19,352 nucleotides of DNA from Flavobacteriaceae bacterium (GTDB taxonomy: Bacteria; Bacteroidota; Bacteroidia; Flavobacteriales; Flavobacteriaceae). The notes under the pieces are model-generated. The model saw only the letters and a program-made list of their open reading frames with translations. It searched no databases and had not been told where the DNA came from. The DNA lies in NCBI GenBank assembly GCA_002693605.1, contig NZQO01000147.1, positions 1 to 19,352 on the forward strand. Reading direction: 5' to 3'. Of this stretch, positions 8,472 to 15,657 are shown piece after piece; the first letter of the stretch is position 1; every line of letters starts with the position of its first letter. Both the position numbers and the translations under genes were made by a program.

Positions 8472-9617
8472 TCAATAGAATTTTAAGATGTGAGAGAACC
8501 CTTCAACAGCTTCAGATTCTATCGCAATAGATTGATTCTCTTCAATGAAACTTTTATAATCCTTATAGTTATCTGTTAAGAATATTTTTTTTCTTAGACC
8601 ATCAGGGAATTTTGATGCAATTTCGTAATTGCATAGCCCCCAAAGGTTATTCTGTATTGTTTTTAAATCACCTTTTGCAAATGAAGGATCATTTGAATTT
8701 TTTGTTGCTTCAGAGTTTAAATGTGTAATAGTAATAACTTTAAAATCTCCTCCTTCTAAGGTTTGGTTGTCGAACCTAATCTTAATTTCAAAACAAAGAT
8801 TTTTTTCAGCCCTGTCCTTTATAGTTGAAATAACATGAAATACTGCTTGTTGAAACATATCAACATCTGTATAGAACTCAGCTAAATCCAGCTCATCATT
8901 ATTTTTAGATATTAAAAAGTTACTTTTTGATTCTCCTAATGCTAAATCAATTGCTTCGTCCATAATTCCGGATAAATTGCCAGCTCTAACCTCAATGCTT
9001 TCCTTAAACGGAATTATCATTTCCCTATTCCATTCATTGTCCCATCCAGGGTGAATGTTTCCCTTTTTGTTATACCACTCAATAAATGATTTTTCAGACC
9101 AACCTTTATTAGGATGAAACTTGTCCTTACCAATTCTAATATACCATTTTGGATCTGCAGAAAATGCGAACTCTTCAATACGCCTTAAAAGAGCATCTGG
9201 TACGTTTTTATATTCTTGTTTAGCTTCTTCAAATTCTTTCTTGCATAAATCAATAAAACTATCATAGGCACGCTTCCCATCATTGAATTTGTGCGTTAAG
9301 AACTTCAATCCTTCACTGTTATTGAATAACGACAAGAAGTTTTTAGTTTCCTTTGGTTTATGATGCTTTCCAGAAAAACCCTTCTCTTTTTTTTGTGATT
9401 CAGCACCTCTGGATAACATTTCTTCAATTCTGGAAAGCCTTTCAATAATCTCAACTTCTACTATCCCTGTTTTTTCAAATTCTTTACTGACTAGATTAAT
9501 CAGTCTTTCCTTTGTTTTGTCATCAACCTTTTTCTTTAGGCTATAATCAAGAATATCAGTAATGAATTTACTTTTATCCTGCATAGTGGCATTAATATTT
9601 TGCTTTAGTTCATCCAT
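8472..9617 (-). CDS. Protein with degenerate histidine-kinase-like ATPase region
   Basis: The 381-residue product starts at the ATG at 9615-9617, 3 bases beyond the reverse transcriptase stop. A TTG at 9623 would overlap that stop. Residues 1-75 are helical and possibly coiled coil, followed by a charged linker (SQKKEKGFSGKHHK). Residues about 241-340 resemble a GHKL/HATPase fold: DVDMFQQAVFHVISTIKDRA sits where the N box is expected, then FEIKIRF and KVITITHL strands, then NNLWGLCNYEIASKFPDG in the position of the G2 box and following helix. The N-box Asn and the glycine-rich ATP-lid motifs are missing, so ATP use and kinase activity are doubtful. Adjacent receiver-like genes support a two-component-derived sensor role. 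This is a fold guess from pattern, not an alignment. Confidence 0.6.
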   Translation of the reverse strand: MDELKQNINATMQDKSKFITDILDYSLKKKVDDKTKERLINLVSKEFEKTGIVEVEIIERLSRIEEMLSRGAESQKKEKGFSGKHHKPKETKNFLSLFNNSEGLKFLTHKFNDGKRAYDSFIDLCKKEFEEAKQEYKNVPDALLRRIEEFAFSADPKWYIRIGKDKFHPNKGWSEKSFIEWYNKKGNIHPGWDNEWNREMIIPFKESIEVRAGNLSGIMDEAIDLALGESKSNFLISKNNDELDLAEFYTDVDMFQQAVFHVISTIKDRAEKNLCFEIKIRFDNQTLEGGDFKVITITHLNSEATKNSNDPSFAKGDLKTIQNNLWGLCNYEIASKFPDGLRKKIFLTDNYKDYKSFIEENQSIAIESEAVEGFSHILKFY

Positions 9618-9619
9618 TC

Positions 9620-10789
9620 TCAATTTCTCTGCAATTGATTAAATATTTTCATAGCTTTTTCTATTCCTTCATTTTGCCATATATTCAATACAGAGCTAAT
9701 CGGTGCTGCTAAACCAATTTGCTTTTCAAATCTATTTTTAAGGGTTAAATATGTAGAGTCATTGCCTCCTTTCACCATCTTCAAAAACTCCAACTTTCCA
9801 TCCAACACATTCATCAAGTGCGCATTCGTATTTTTTACATGCCCTTTGTCGGCAATGTAATCTCTTTTAAAAATCTGCTCGGCTTTTTCATAGCCATATT
9901 TTTCCCAATAGTAAAGCCACATGCGAATTTGCTTTACATATTTCCTGCGGACATTTACCTTTTCGTTTACTATCAATCCGGTAGCTTCTTGCCGGTAGCC
10001 CTCTTTTTGTAAACGAGTCTTTTTAGGGTTGATAGCCAATTCCTGATCTTCCTCAATGATTCGTTTTAGTTCATTGTTGAATGCTTCATCATTATAGATG
10101 TTGTGCGGTGAGGAAAAAGTTATGTCATCTGCATACCGGGTAAATGTTGCTCCAAACCGATTGGCAAGCCCATTCAGCCTACGGTCAAGCTTTTTGCAAA
10201 GGATGTTTGTAAGGGTCGGTGATGTCGGACTCCCTTGTGGCAGCACGGTCTTTAATTCTCCGTCAACTTCAAACGGATGTGTACATAAACTTGCCAGTAA
10301 AAAAGCTAATGGTTCTTTGTCTCCGCCAAGATTGAATGGCTCGTAAATAAAACCCATTTTCACCCTGTTGCGGTCAAAGGAGTGAAAGAAGTCCTTCAAG
10401 TCCAGGTTGAATACATAATGATGGCCAACATGTTTTTTGGCATTATCTACAATCGACTTATCCCTAACAAATCCGGTTGCTGCTTTATGGGGTTCGTAAA
10501 TACACTGCAACACGAAATTCAGTGAGCGCAAAATAGATTTTAACCCTTTTACAGGTGCATTGATAGTTCTGTCTGCACCGGATTTCTTCTTGATGGTAAA
10601 GGTCTGGTAACGTTTTTTGCAGATTTCGGGATTGGCGTAGTAGGTCAATGATTTCAATTGAACAGGCTTGCACTCCTCACCGTAAAGCAGGTTCTTAGCT
10701 TCACTCAATAATATCACTAACTCCTCTTTGCTTTGCAGGTCAGCAAATTGCTTTCTAATGTGGTCGATATGTGACTGATCAATTTTCAT
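9620..10789 (-). CDS. Retron-type reverse transcriptase
   Basis: The 389-residue protein is a complete RT. Motif A lies in VFNLDLKDFF (catalytic D130), motif B is PQGSPTSP (184-191), and motif C is RYADD (catalytic D221/D222). Two retron-type signatures are present: NAKKH at 116-120 (NAxxH), just before motif A, and EATGLIVN at 268-275 in the place of the VTG motif that contacts the msr RNA. An RT entry motif, GADRTINAPVKGLKSIL, lies near residue 71. No maturase, endonuclease, integrase or Cas1 domain is visible, which argues against a group II intron or DGR RT. The C-terminal extension of about 110 residues is longer than in small retron RTs. It is the second operon gene and should make multicopy single-stranded DNA from a nearby structured RNA. 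Confidence 0.92.
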   Translation of the reverse strand: MKIDQSHIDHIRKQFADLQSKEELVILLSEAKNLLYGEECKPVQLKSLTYYANPEICKKRYQTFTIKKKSGADRTINAPVKGLKSILRSLNFVLQCIYEPHKAATGFVRDKSIVDNAKKHVGHHYVFNLDLKDFFHSFDRNRVKMGFIYEPFNLGGDKEPLAFLLASLCTHPFEVDGELKTVLPQGSPTSPTLTNILCKKLDRRLNGLANRFGATFTRYADDITFSSPHNIYNDEAFNNELKRIIEEDQELAINPKKTRLQKEGYRQEATGLIVNEKVNVRRKYVKQIRMWLYYWEKYGYEKAEQIFKRDYIADKGHVKNTNAHLMNVLDGKLEFLKMVKGGNDSTYLTLKNRFEKQIGLAAPISSVLNIWQNEGIEKAMKIFNQLQRN

Positions 10790-10827
10790 TTGTTCATCTA
10801 ATGGTCAATAGAGTCCTCGAGAATCTA

Positions 10828-11391
10828 TTAGTCATATTGCATTAAAACTTCTCCCCTTTCGACACTTCTTTTTCTTTCCAGTAATATTTCCTCCCACCTT
10901 CTACCCTCAATGAATTGAGTGATTCCCAAATTGAGGTAACCTCGTTGTTTCCCCCATTCAACTGAGGTAATGATCGAGTTATGTAAGGGACGGTTTCGGC
11001 GGATAAGTTTCACATAGTCCTCCCGTAGTTCCTCTTTATTGCACGCCTTGGTAGGCGTACGTTTGGAATAATGGGAGTGGAAGTTTGGATATTTATTCCA
11101 TAACTCCTCGAACATTTCCTCAGGGTGTTTTGAAAATAATAGTTCACGGAATTTATCCGTTACTTCAAAGGCATCGGCGTATAATACACTATTTTTATCC
11201 TCTACTGTACAGATAGCGAAACCTTTATCCTGTAACTCTACTAGCTCCTTCCTGGTGAATGCCTGGAATTCTGCGCAGTACTGGTAGAGAAGAGCTATCT
11301 CATCAAACAGTAAGAGGTAGAGAAACAAAAATTGGCTGGGACTTAGTTGATGTTCAATTAAAAAAGCTACATACCTTCGAGCATCTATCAT
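10828..11391 (-). CDS. Small protein with possible winged helix, upstream of the RT
   Basis: The 187-residue product is the first gene of the operon and ends 38 bases before the RT start. Residues about 10-90 look like a winged helix-turn-helix: helices around SPSQFLFLYLLLFDE and TRKELVELQDKGFA, then short strands and DAFEVTDKFRELLF. The C-terminal half is basic and helical (HYSKRTPTKACNKEELREDYV), followed by RRWEEILLERKRSVERGEVL. No signal peptide or transmembrane helix is visible. It may bind DNA or the retron RNA, or regulate the operon. I do not recognise a named family. The position between the candidate ncRNA and the RT is shared with accessory proteins of some retrons. Confidence 0.7.
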   Translation of the reverse strand: MIDARRYVAFLIEHQLSPSQFLFLYLLLFDEIALLYQYCAEFQAFTRKELVELQDKGFAICTVEDKNSVLYADAFEVTDKFRELLFSKHPEEMFEELWNKYPNFHSHYSKRTPTKACNKEELREDYVKLIRRNRPLHNSIITSVEWGKQRGYLNLGITQFIEGRRWEEILLERKRSVERGEVLMQYD

Positions 11392-11559
11392 AGATTTTCA
11401 TTTACGGTTAAATCTTATTTTTTTTACTAAACTTAAAAAACACCCGCCCGGATACTCTATTTGTATGAACATTTCAATCATTTCAACTGAAGTGCAATAC
11501 CTATTCATCACTTATAAATACATCAATGACAACTTCATATTATAAATACTGAGATTAAT

Positions 11560-11750
11560 AACAGAGCTGATCAAAATGCCTAAGTGACCTTCATCCCGAC
11601 TAGTGGTCGGGAGAAGATGCCGATCATTGCCTTAGAACAATATCTAGAGCCAGCACCCACGTTTCAATATCTTAGGACAGGTGTTTCAAAGAACTTCTAC
11701 AATAGTAGTATGCTTCTGTGCACTCAATCTGCACGACTAAAATACGAATG
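11560..11750 (-). ncRNA. Candidate retron msr-msd RNA (structured non-coding region)
   Basis: The 455-base gap between the divergent operon and the WYL gene has no supported ORF. On the minus strand it contains a short hairpin at 11718-11734 (5-bp perfect stem, 7-base loop) preceded by TTTAGTC, reminiscent of an msr start. About 100 bases on is a stronger hairpin: 11594-11600 pairs with 11606-11612, extended by 11589-11592 with 11613-11616 after one bulge. Outer 5-base complements (11568-11572 with 11622-11626, or 11580-11584 with 11631-11635) could lengthen it. Location just upstream of a retron RT operon fits an msr-msd. I did not find a convincing a1/a2 repeat, so the limits and identity are tentative. 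Confidence 0.4.
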
Positions 11751-11794
11751 AATATTAGTTAGAAAAATAAATTTTTTTATAAGTGTGTCATCCA

Positions 11795-11810
11795 ATAAAA
11801 GTACTTTTAT
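11795..11810. promoter_or_regulatory. Perfect 16-bp palindrome, probable operator of the WYL regulator
   Basis: ATAAAAGTACTTTTAT is its own reverse complement over all 16 bases. It sits 4 bases upstream of the -7-like element of the WYL gene, within the spacer of that promoter, where a bound dimer would block RNA polymerase. Autoregulation by the adjacent WYL protein is inferred. Confidence 0.6.
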
Positions 11811-11814
11811 ACTA

Positions 11815-11822
11815 TATACTTG
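11815..11822 (+). promoter_or_regulatory. Likely -7 element of the WYL gene promoter
   Basis: TATACTTG matches the Bacteroidota -7 consensus TAnnTTTG at all but one fixed position. It lies 24 bases upstream of the chosen start codon. No good TTTG -33 box is seen at the usual distance, so the promoter may be weak or need an activator. Confidence 0.45.
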
Positions 11823-11846
11823 CAATACATTGATATTCTGAAAAAT

Positions 11847-12851
11847 ATGTCCGTAAACAAAAATGCACTCATTCGCTATCAGATTTTAGATCGTTGCTTC
11901 CGCAATCCGGGGAGAATGTATTTTTGGGAAGACTTGCTCAAAGAATGTAACAACGCTTTAGTAGAGTTTGATCCAAATAACCAAGGTATTCAAAGGAGAC
12001 AATTGTTTGATGATATTCGTTTTATGGAAAGTGATCAAGGTTGGTCGATACCCCTTGATAGAATCCGTCATGGTCGGAAAGTGTATTACCGGTATGAGGA
12101 TTTATCTTTTTCAATTAGTAATCAACCTTTGAATGATTCGGAGGCAGAACAGATAAAATCAGCCCTTCAAATATTTTCCCGCTTCTCAGGTACTCCCCAA
12201 TTTGAATGGGTCAACGAAATGATCCCAATGCTCGAATCTAAATTTGGGTTGATTGAACGTAAAAATGAAGTCATAAGCTTTGAAAGTAATATTGATTTAA
12301 AAGGACTTCATTTTTTGACCCCATTATTCAATGCCATCATTAATGAACGGGTTTTGTCCGTCATATACAAAGACTTCAAAAGTTCAGAACCTTATGAAAT
12401 CACTTTTCATCCTTATTTTTTGAAGCAGTACAACAATCGGTGGTTTGCGTTCGGACTTAATTCTGATAACCAGGTGCCAAATTGGAATCTGGCTTTGGAT
12501 AGAATTGAATCATTGTCAGAAACGACTTTGAAATATAAGCCACCCGAAACCGATTGGGAAGAGTACTTTTTTGATTTGGTTGGTGTTACTCGTCCCGAAG
12601 GTGTCGAGTTGCAAGAAGTTGTCTTGAAGTTTTCTCCTGAAGTTGCTCCGTATGTCATCACGAAACCGCTTCACCCAAGTCAGAAGCATAAAAATGACCC
12701 TACTGGTCTCCAAGTCAGAATCAAAGTCCTTCCAAATTTTGAATTGGAACGATTGGTTCTCTCGTTCGGAGAACAAGTCAAAGTAATTTCTCCACAGGAT
12801 TTCAAAGAACGTATTTCTCAACGTCTCATTTCAGCTGTTCGTTTTTATTGA
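11847..12851 (+). CDS. WYL-domain transcriptional regulator
   Basis: The 334-residue protein begins at the ATG at 11847 (MSVNKNALIRYQILD), the usual start for Bacteroidota WYL regulators; a TTG at 11820 would overlap the promoter element. Residues 1-85 form a winged helix-turn-helix (ALIRYQILDRCFRN, then RRQLFDDIRFME). The WYL-domain core follows, with HPYFLKQYNNRWFAFG at 188-203 and an AFG strand end. The rest is the usual C-terminal extension. WYL proteins bind nucleic-acid or nucleotide ligands and often control defence genes. The gene is divergent from the RT operon, with a palindromic operator-like site at its promoter, so control of itself and perhaps the operon is likely. Its stop codon falls within the first bases of the right direct repeat. 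Confidence 0.88.
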   Translation: MSVNKNALIRYQILDRCFRNPGRMYFWEDLLKECNNALVEFDPNNQGIQRRQLFDDIRFMESDQGWSIPLDRIRHGRKVYYRYEDLSFSISNQPLNDSEAEQIKSALQIFSRFSGTPQFEWVNEMIPMLESKFGLIERKNEVISFESNIDLKGLHFLTPLFNAIINERVLSVIYKDFKSSEPYEITFHPYFLKQYNNRWFAFGLNSDNQVPNWNLALDRIESLSETTLKYKPPETDWEEYFFDLVGVTRPEGVELQEVVLKFSPEVAPYVITKPLHPSQKHKNDPTGLQVRIKVLPNFELERLVLSFGEQVKVISPQDFKERISQRLISAVRFY

Positions 12852-12941
12852 GCGTTGGCAAAAAATAACTCTTCTGGTTTTTTCAGCATTGGCTTATGTG
12901 TTGGCAAAAAAACAAATGTGCTGTTTGTGCGGTTGGCTTTT
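12849..12941. repeat. Right copy of a roughly 92-bp direct repeat next to an attC-like site
   Basis: The copy matches 1989-2080 in the same orientation, with an uninterrupted 20-base identity at 12913-12932 followed by GG-TGGCTTTT. It starts at the stop codon of the WYL gene and ends 40 bases before attC-like site 2. The left copy has the same relation to site 1. Confidence 0.75.
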
Positions 12942-12980
12942 AAGCCCAGATGTTCAATTTCAGCACGATTTTCGCATTAT

Positions 12981-13113
12981 GCACAACGTTGTTGTATAAG
13001 ATTAGTGGCGTGTTTAAGCATCTAATTTAGCAAATAAACACTAGATAGAAAATCCGCGAGGATTTTCGTAAGTAGGCGAGAACTAGCCATTAATTTTATA
13101 CGGTGTTAGGTGC
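12981..13113 (-). repeat. attC-like recombination site 2 (133 bp)
   Basis: On the plus strand the site opens with GCACAAC (12981-12987) and closes with GTTAGGT (13105-13111, an exact GTTRRRY box) plus GC. Arms 12994-13009 and 13086-13101 pair at 14 of 16 positions, the other two being G-T type. Spacers of 6 and 3 bases match those of site 1. A further internal inverted repeat, AAAATCCGCGAGGATTTT (13049-13066), sits in the central loop. The site lies 17 bases beyond the DUF262 gene stop codon. Confidence 0.68.
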
Positions 13114-15381
13114 TGCCCTTATTTGTTCCTTATTTTAATCTGATTTCAACAGAGTTTTCCGCCATATTAAATTTCTGCATTACATTTCCAATTCTACTCA
13201 TACAAGCTGATGCTGAAATATTGATATGTACAAAAAGTAATTCATCATTCAGTTCCTTTTCTTTATCCCAAACCTTTCCATTAAAAGTTTTGAAGCGACT
13301 TGATAAATCAACTTTAGCATCAATTAATTCTTTTAAGGAACTCCACTTTATAATTGCTTCATCTCTTCTAAATAATTCTGTTTGATTGTCAAGTATAAAT
13401 TCAAAATCATAAGCTGGATTATCCCTTAAATATTTAAGAAATTTGATAAAGACATCCTGCCAAGTTTTAACTTTAATAACTTCATCATTGATAAGTAGTT
13501 CCACAGGTTTGTTTCCTTCAGCCATTTCGCCTGCATCTGAATCCAAAGGGGAAAAAGAAGTATTTTCAATTTTTTGAGTGTTCCAATTAGCTTTTTCCTT
13601 AAATTCTTCTGGTAATGGAAATGTCGATAAAAACCACTTTACCATATTTAATTGATGCTCCTTTATACTATCTTCATTCCAAGTATTTCTATTAATAACA
13701 TCTAATCTATAATTTAGAGAAGATGTCGCTAATTTTCTTTTCTTTTCTTCAAAAGATTTGTTTCCGATTTCACTATTAAATTCAGTAAGTATTAAATTTC
13801 CAATGTTATGTAGATATGTTTTATGAATTTCGCTAAAATGTTCTCCTAACTCTACTTTCCAACTATCCTCTAATGTTTGAGGCATAATATGTTCAATAGT
13901 AACTTTTTTATTACGAAAATCTACTGCTACTTTTGTATTGTGTTCTTCTATCTTGCCTAATATTAGTTTTGAGTATTGTTTTAAACCTTCATAAAAATTT
14001 ATTGAGGTTAAAGTACTTTTCATTTCATTGTCATTAGGCAATCTAAGTCTATAAAACATAGTTGTCAATAACTCAAGCATCGATACAGTTCCATTTGATA
14101 TAGATTCTATTCTTTTACTCAAGGTTACGATATTTTTGTTCTCTCCTTGCGTTAGCCCTAGAATCCTTCTTCTAATTAAATAAGTTCGTATTGTTTGTAA
14201 AGTGGACATTAGGGTTTCGTCACTTAACTTTATATTATTTACTGTGTATTGATGATATTCCAATAACCCTAAAACAAATGGTTTAAATGCTTCTGCTTTA
14301 ATATCGTGGAAGATATTTCTAAGCAATTCCTTAATTATTCTATCATTTGAATTATTTGATGAAATGCTATCATTTACAACTTCTGTTATTATCCATTTGT
14401 AGCATTTCACAAAGCGAACAATATCTTTTATAAAATCAGAATGACTATCAAATTCGGCATCAACAAAATCTTTAAATTGTTGATATAATTCTTTAGTGTT
14501 GTTATCGCTAACAACCTTTAATGAGCTTGCTGTTTTGTATTGTAAGTAATCTCTAAAAAATTTTGATGTGTTTTCATAAAGAATTTCTTCAATTTTTGGG
14601 TGCCAAATTTTTTCGTATATATCTGATTGTTTGTCACTTTCCATATTAAGCAAAACAAAATTTCGCACAAGGTCGGATAGTGTAAGTGGTTTACCCAAAG
14701 AATTAAGTGTTTCAAATATTATTTGAGGGTCTTCTCCTTTAAAAGGTCTTTCATCCAAGAATATTACTGCGACATTCATTCTTTGAATTGCAATAATATA
14801 TTGCTCAAATCCTACTTGTGAGTTTAGCCTTTTCTTTTCATTTATGAGTTTTTTCAATAAATCGTAAGCAATACTAATAACGCCTGGATTTGGTTCTGTT
14901 TTATTTACTAAAGCTCTGTATGAATCCCAATCTTTTGTTACTTGTTTAAGTTTAATCTTATCTTGAAAAGATGAAGCGTTATTGGTCAAATAATTTTGAT
15001 TAATAAAGTCTTTTTTTAATTGGTCTGTTTCAGAATCACGTAATGCAATTAAAAATATGAGGGTAGTTGTTAGTCTTTGTTGACCATCAACTACAACTGA
15101 TTTGTTAGCAAAGCCTGCTTTTTCTTCCTTGATTACAACTGTTCCAAAAAAGTGTTCTAATTTATCGTGTTGCTTATCGTCTAATTCAGATTCGATTATT
15201 CTTGAAATATCACTAAAATACCTTTCGATTTCAGGTCGTCCCCAAGCGTAGGCTCTTTGAAATGGAGGAATAAAAAATGAAGTTGCGTTTTTTGCTAAAA
15301 CGTCATTTATTGAGTGACTTTCTGTTTTCATTTATTTCTTTTGTTTTTCAATGTTGGTTGGTTCTTTTGGGTTGCACCTAA
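12987..15381 (-). mobile_element. Putative integron-type cassette carrying the DUF262/DUF1524 gene (about 2.4 kb)
   Basis: The single gene is bounded by attC-like site 2 downstream and by a half-site (15374-15382) upstream. The nine bases of the half-site are the exact inverse complement of the outer end of site 2 (13105-13113), as expected when one attC is split by insertion of a circular cassette. The gene lies about 50 bases inside the 5' boundary, the normal arrangement for cassettes. No integrase is present here. Confidence 0.5.
13130..15331 (-). CDS. DUF262/DUF1524 (GmrSD-like) nuclease, probable type IV restriction or anti-phage protein
   Basis: The 733-residue protein joins two domains that are sometimes separate subunits. 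The N-terminal DUF262 domain has IPPFQRAYAWG (21-31) and VVVDGQQRLTTTL (79-91), the DGQQR motif linked to NTP binding or hydrolysis. The DUF1524 HNH-type nuclease domain has EHIMPQ (480-485), then HNIGNLILTEFNSEIGN (508-524) and FEEKKRKL, with His481, His508 and the Asn residues as likely catalytic or metal ligands. About 130 C-terminal residues (600-733) form an extra domain I cannot name. The family includes GmrSD and related enzymes that cleave modified phage DNA. It is a single gene in its own cassette-like unit. It looks AT-richer than the backbone genes, consistent with acquisition. Confidence 0.9.
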   Translation of the reverse strand: MKTESHSINDVLAKNATSFFIPPFQRAYAWGRPEIERYFSDISRIIESELDDKQHDKLEHFFGTVVIKEEKAGFANKSVVVDGQQRLTTTLIFLIALRDSETDQLKKDFINQNYLTNNASSFQDKIKLKQVTKDWDSYRALVNKTEPNPGVISIAYDLLKKLINEKKRLNSQVGFEQYIIAIQRMNVAVIFLDERPFKGEDPQIIFETLNSLGKPLTLSDLVRNFVLLNMESDKQSDIYEKIWHPKIEEILYENTSKFFRDYLQYKTASSLKVVSDNNTKELYQQFKDFVDAEFDSHSDFIKDIVRFVKCYKWIITEVVNDSISSNNSNDRIIKELLRNIFHDIKAEAFKPFVLGLLEYHQYTVNNIKLSDETLMSTLQTIRTYLIRRRILGLTQGENKNIVTLSKRIESISNGTVSMLELLTTMFYRLRLPNDNEMKSTLTSINFYEGLKQYSKLILGKIEEHNTKVAVDFRNKKVTIEHIMPQTLEDSWKVELGEHFSEIHKTYLHNIGNLILTEFNSEIGNKSFEEKKRKLATSSLNYRLDVINRNTWNEDSIKEHQLNMVKWFLSTFPLPEEFKEKANWNTQKIENTSFSPLDSDAGEMAEGNKPVELLINDEVIKVKTWQDVFIKFLKYLRDNPAYDFEFILDNQTELFRRDEAIIKWSSLKELIDAKVDLSSRFKTFNGKVWDKEKELNDELLFVHINISASACMSRIGNVMQKFNMAENSVEIRLK

Positions 15382-15382
15382 C
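15374..15382 (-). repeat. R-box half-site at the upstream edge of the cassette block
   Basis: GCACCTAAC (minus strand GTTAGGTGC) contains an exact GTTRRRY box and mirrors 13105-13113. No matching second arm is visible within 150 bases on the outer side. It may mark a secondary insertion site or a truncated attC. Confidence 0.5.
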
Positions 15383-15453
15383 TTGTTATATCATCACTAA
15401 AATTGTTATTATCCCTTGTAAAATTAGGGCTAACAACAAATTCGTCTTGTAAA

Positions 15454-15657
15454 TCAATCGGGGAGAAGCCCAAAAATAAGATAATTCCTCAAATCTCCAA
15501 CCGCTTTTTTATCGGATAGGGGCCAGACCTCGTTCTGCCATTGTTCGCACATGTCCCTCGCGGAGAAAAAGTGCCTCATTTTTAGCACGAACCATCCCCG
15601 AAGCATCCTCGAAGGATACTCGAACAAAGTACCCCTTTTTTCGGCATCACCGGTCAA
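15454..15657 (-). CDS. Doubtful short ORF (67 residues), possible gene remnant
   Basis: The frame has an ATG and a stop and encodes a mixed-composition peptide (GTLFEYPSRMLRGW, then ARDMCEQWQNEVWPL). It has no recognised domain, no clear promoter, and its start lies in the first unit of the 10-bp tandem repeat. Similar short frames may come from dispersed flavobacterial repeats, so a gene is only weakly supported. No other gene is seen in 15332-15776. Confidence 0.2.
   Translation of the reverse strand: MTGDAEKRGTLFEYPSRMLRGWFVLKMRHFFSARDMCEQWQNEVWPLSDKKAVGDLRNYLIFGLLPD

Larger units (their letters stand above)
2092..12986 (-). mobile_element. Putative giant integron-type gene cassette (about 10.9 kb) carrying the RT operon and WYL gene
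   Basis: The unit runs between the predicted G/TT cut points of attC-like sites 1 and 2, read on the minus strand; the plus-strand reading would place the limits at 2212 and 13105. Its 5' box (GTTGTGC, minus strand at 12987-12981) is the exact complement of the R box at the start of site 1 on that strand (GCACAAC), which is how a circular cassette rebuilds its own attC. Seven of eight genes read toward the downstream site, as in ordinary cassettes. Typical cassettes are about 1 kb with one gene, so this size is exceptional. No integrase gene is in the window, so mobility is inferred only. Confidence 0.45.

Noticed and set aside
9620..10789. Group II intron or diversity-generating retroelement RT, with the four-helix-bundle protein as Avd
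   Set aside because: No maturase or endonuclease domain is visible, no template/variable repeat pair was noticed, the retron signatures NAxxH and VTG-like are present, and the bundle gene is 8 kb away in backbone DNA.
11460..11760. Convincing a1/a2 inverted repeat of a retron
   Set aside because: The best match (about 8 bases around TATTCATT with one G-U pair) is too short to distinguish from chance in AT-rich DNA.
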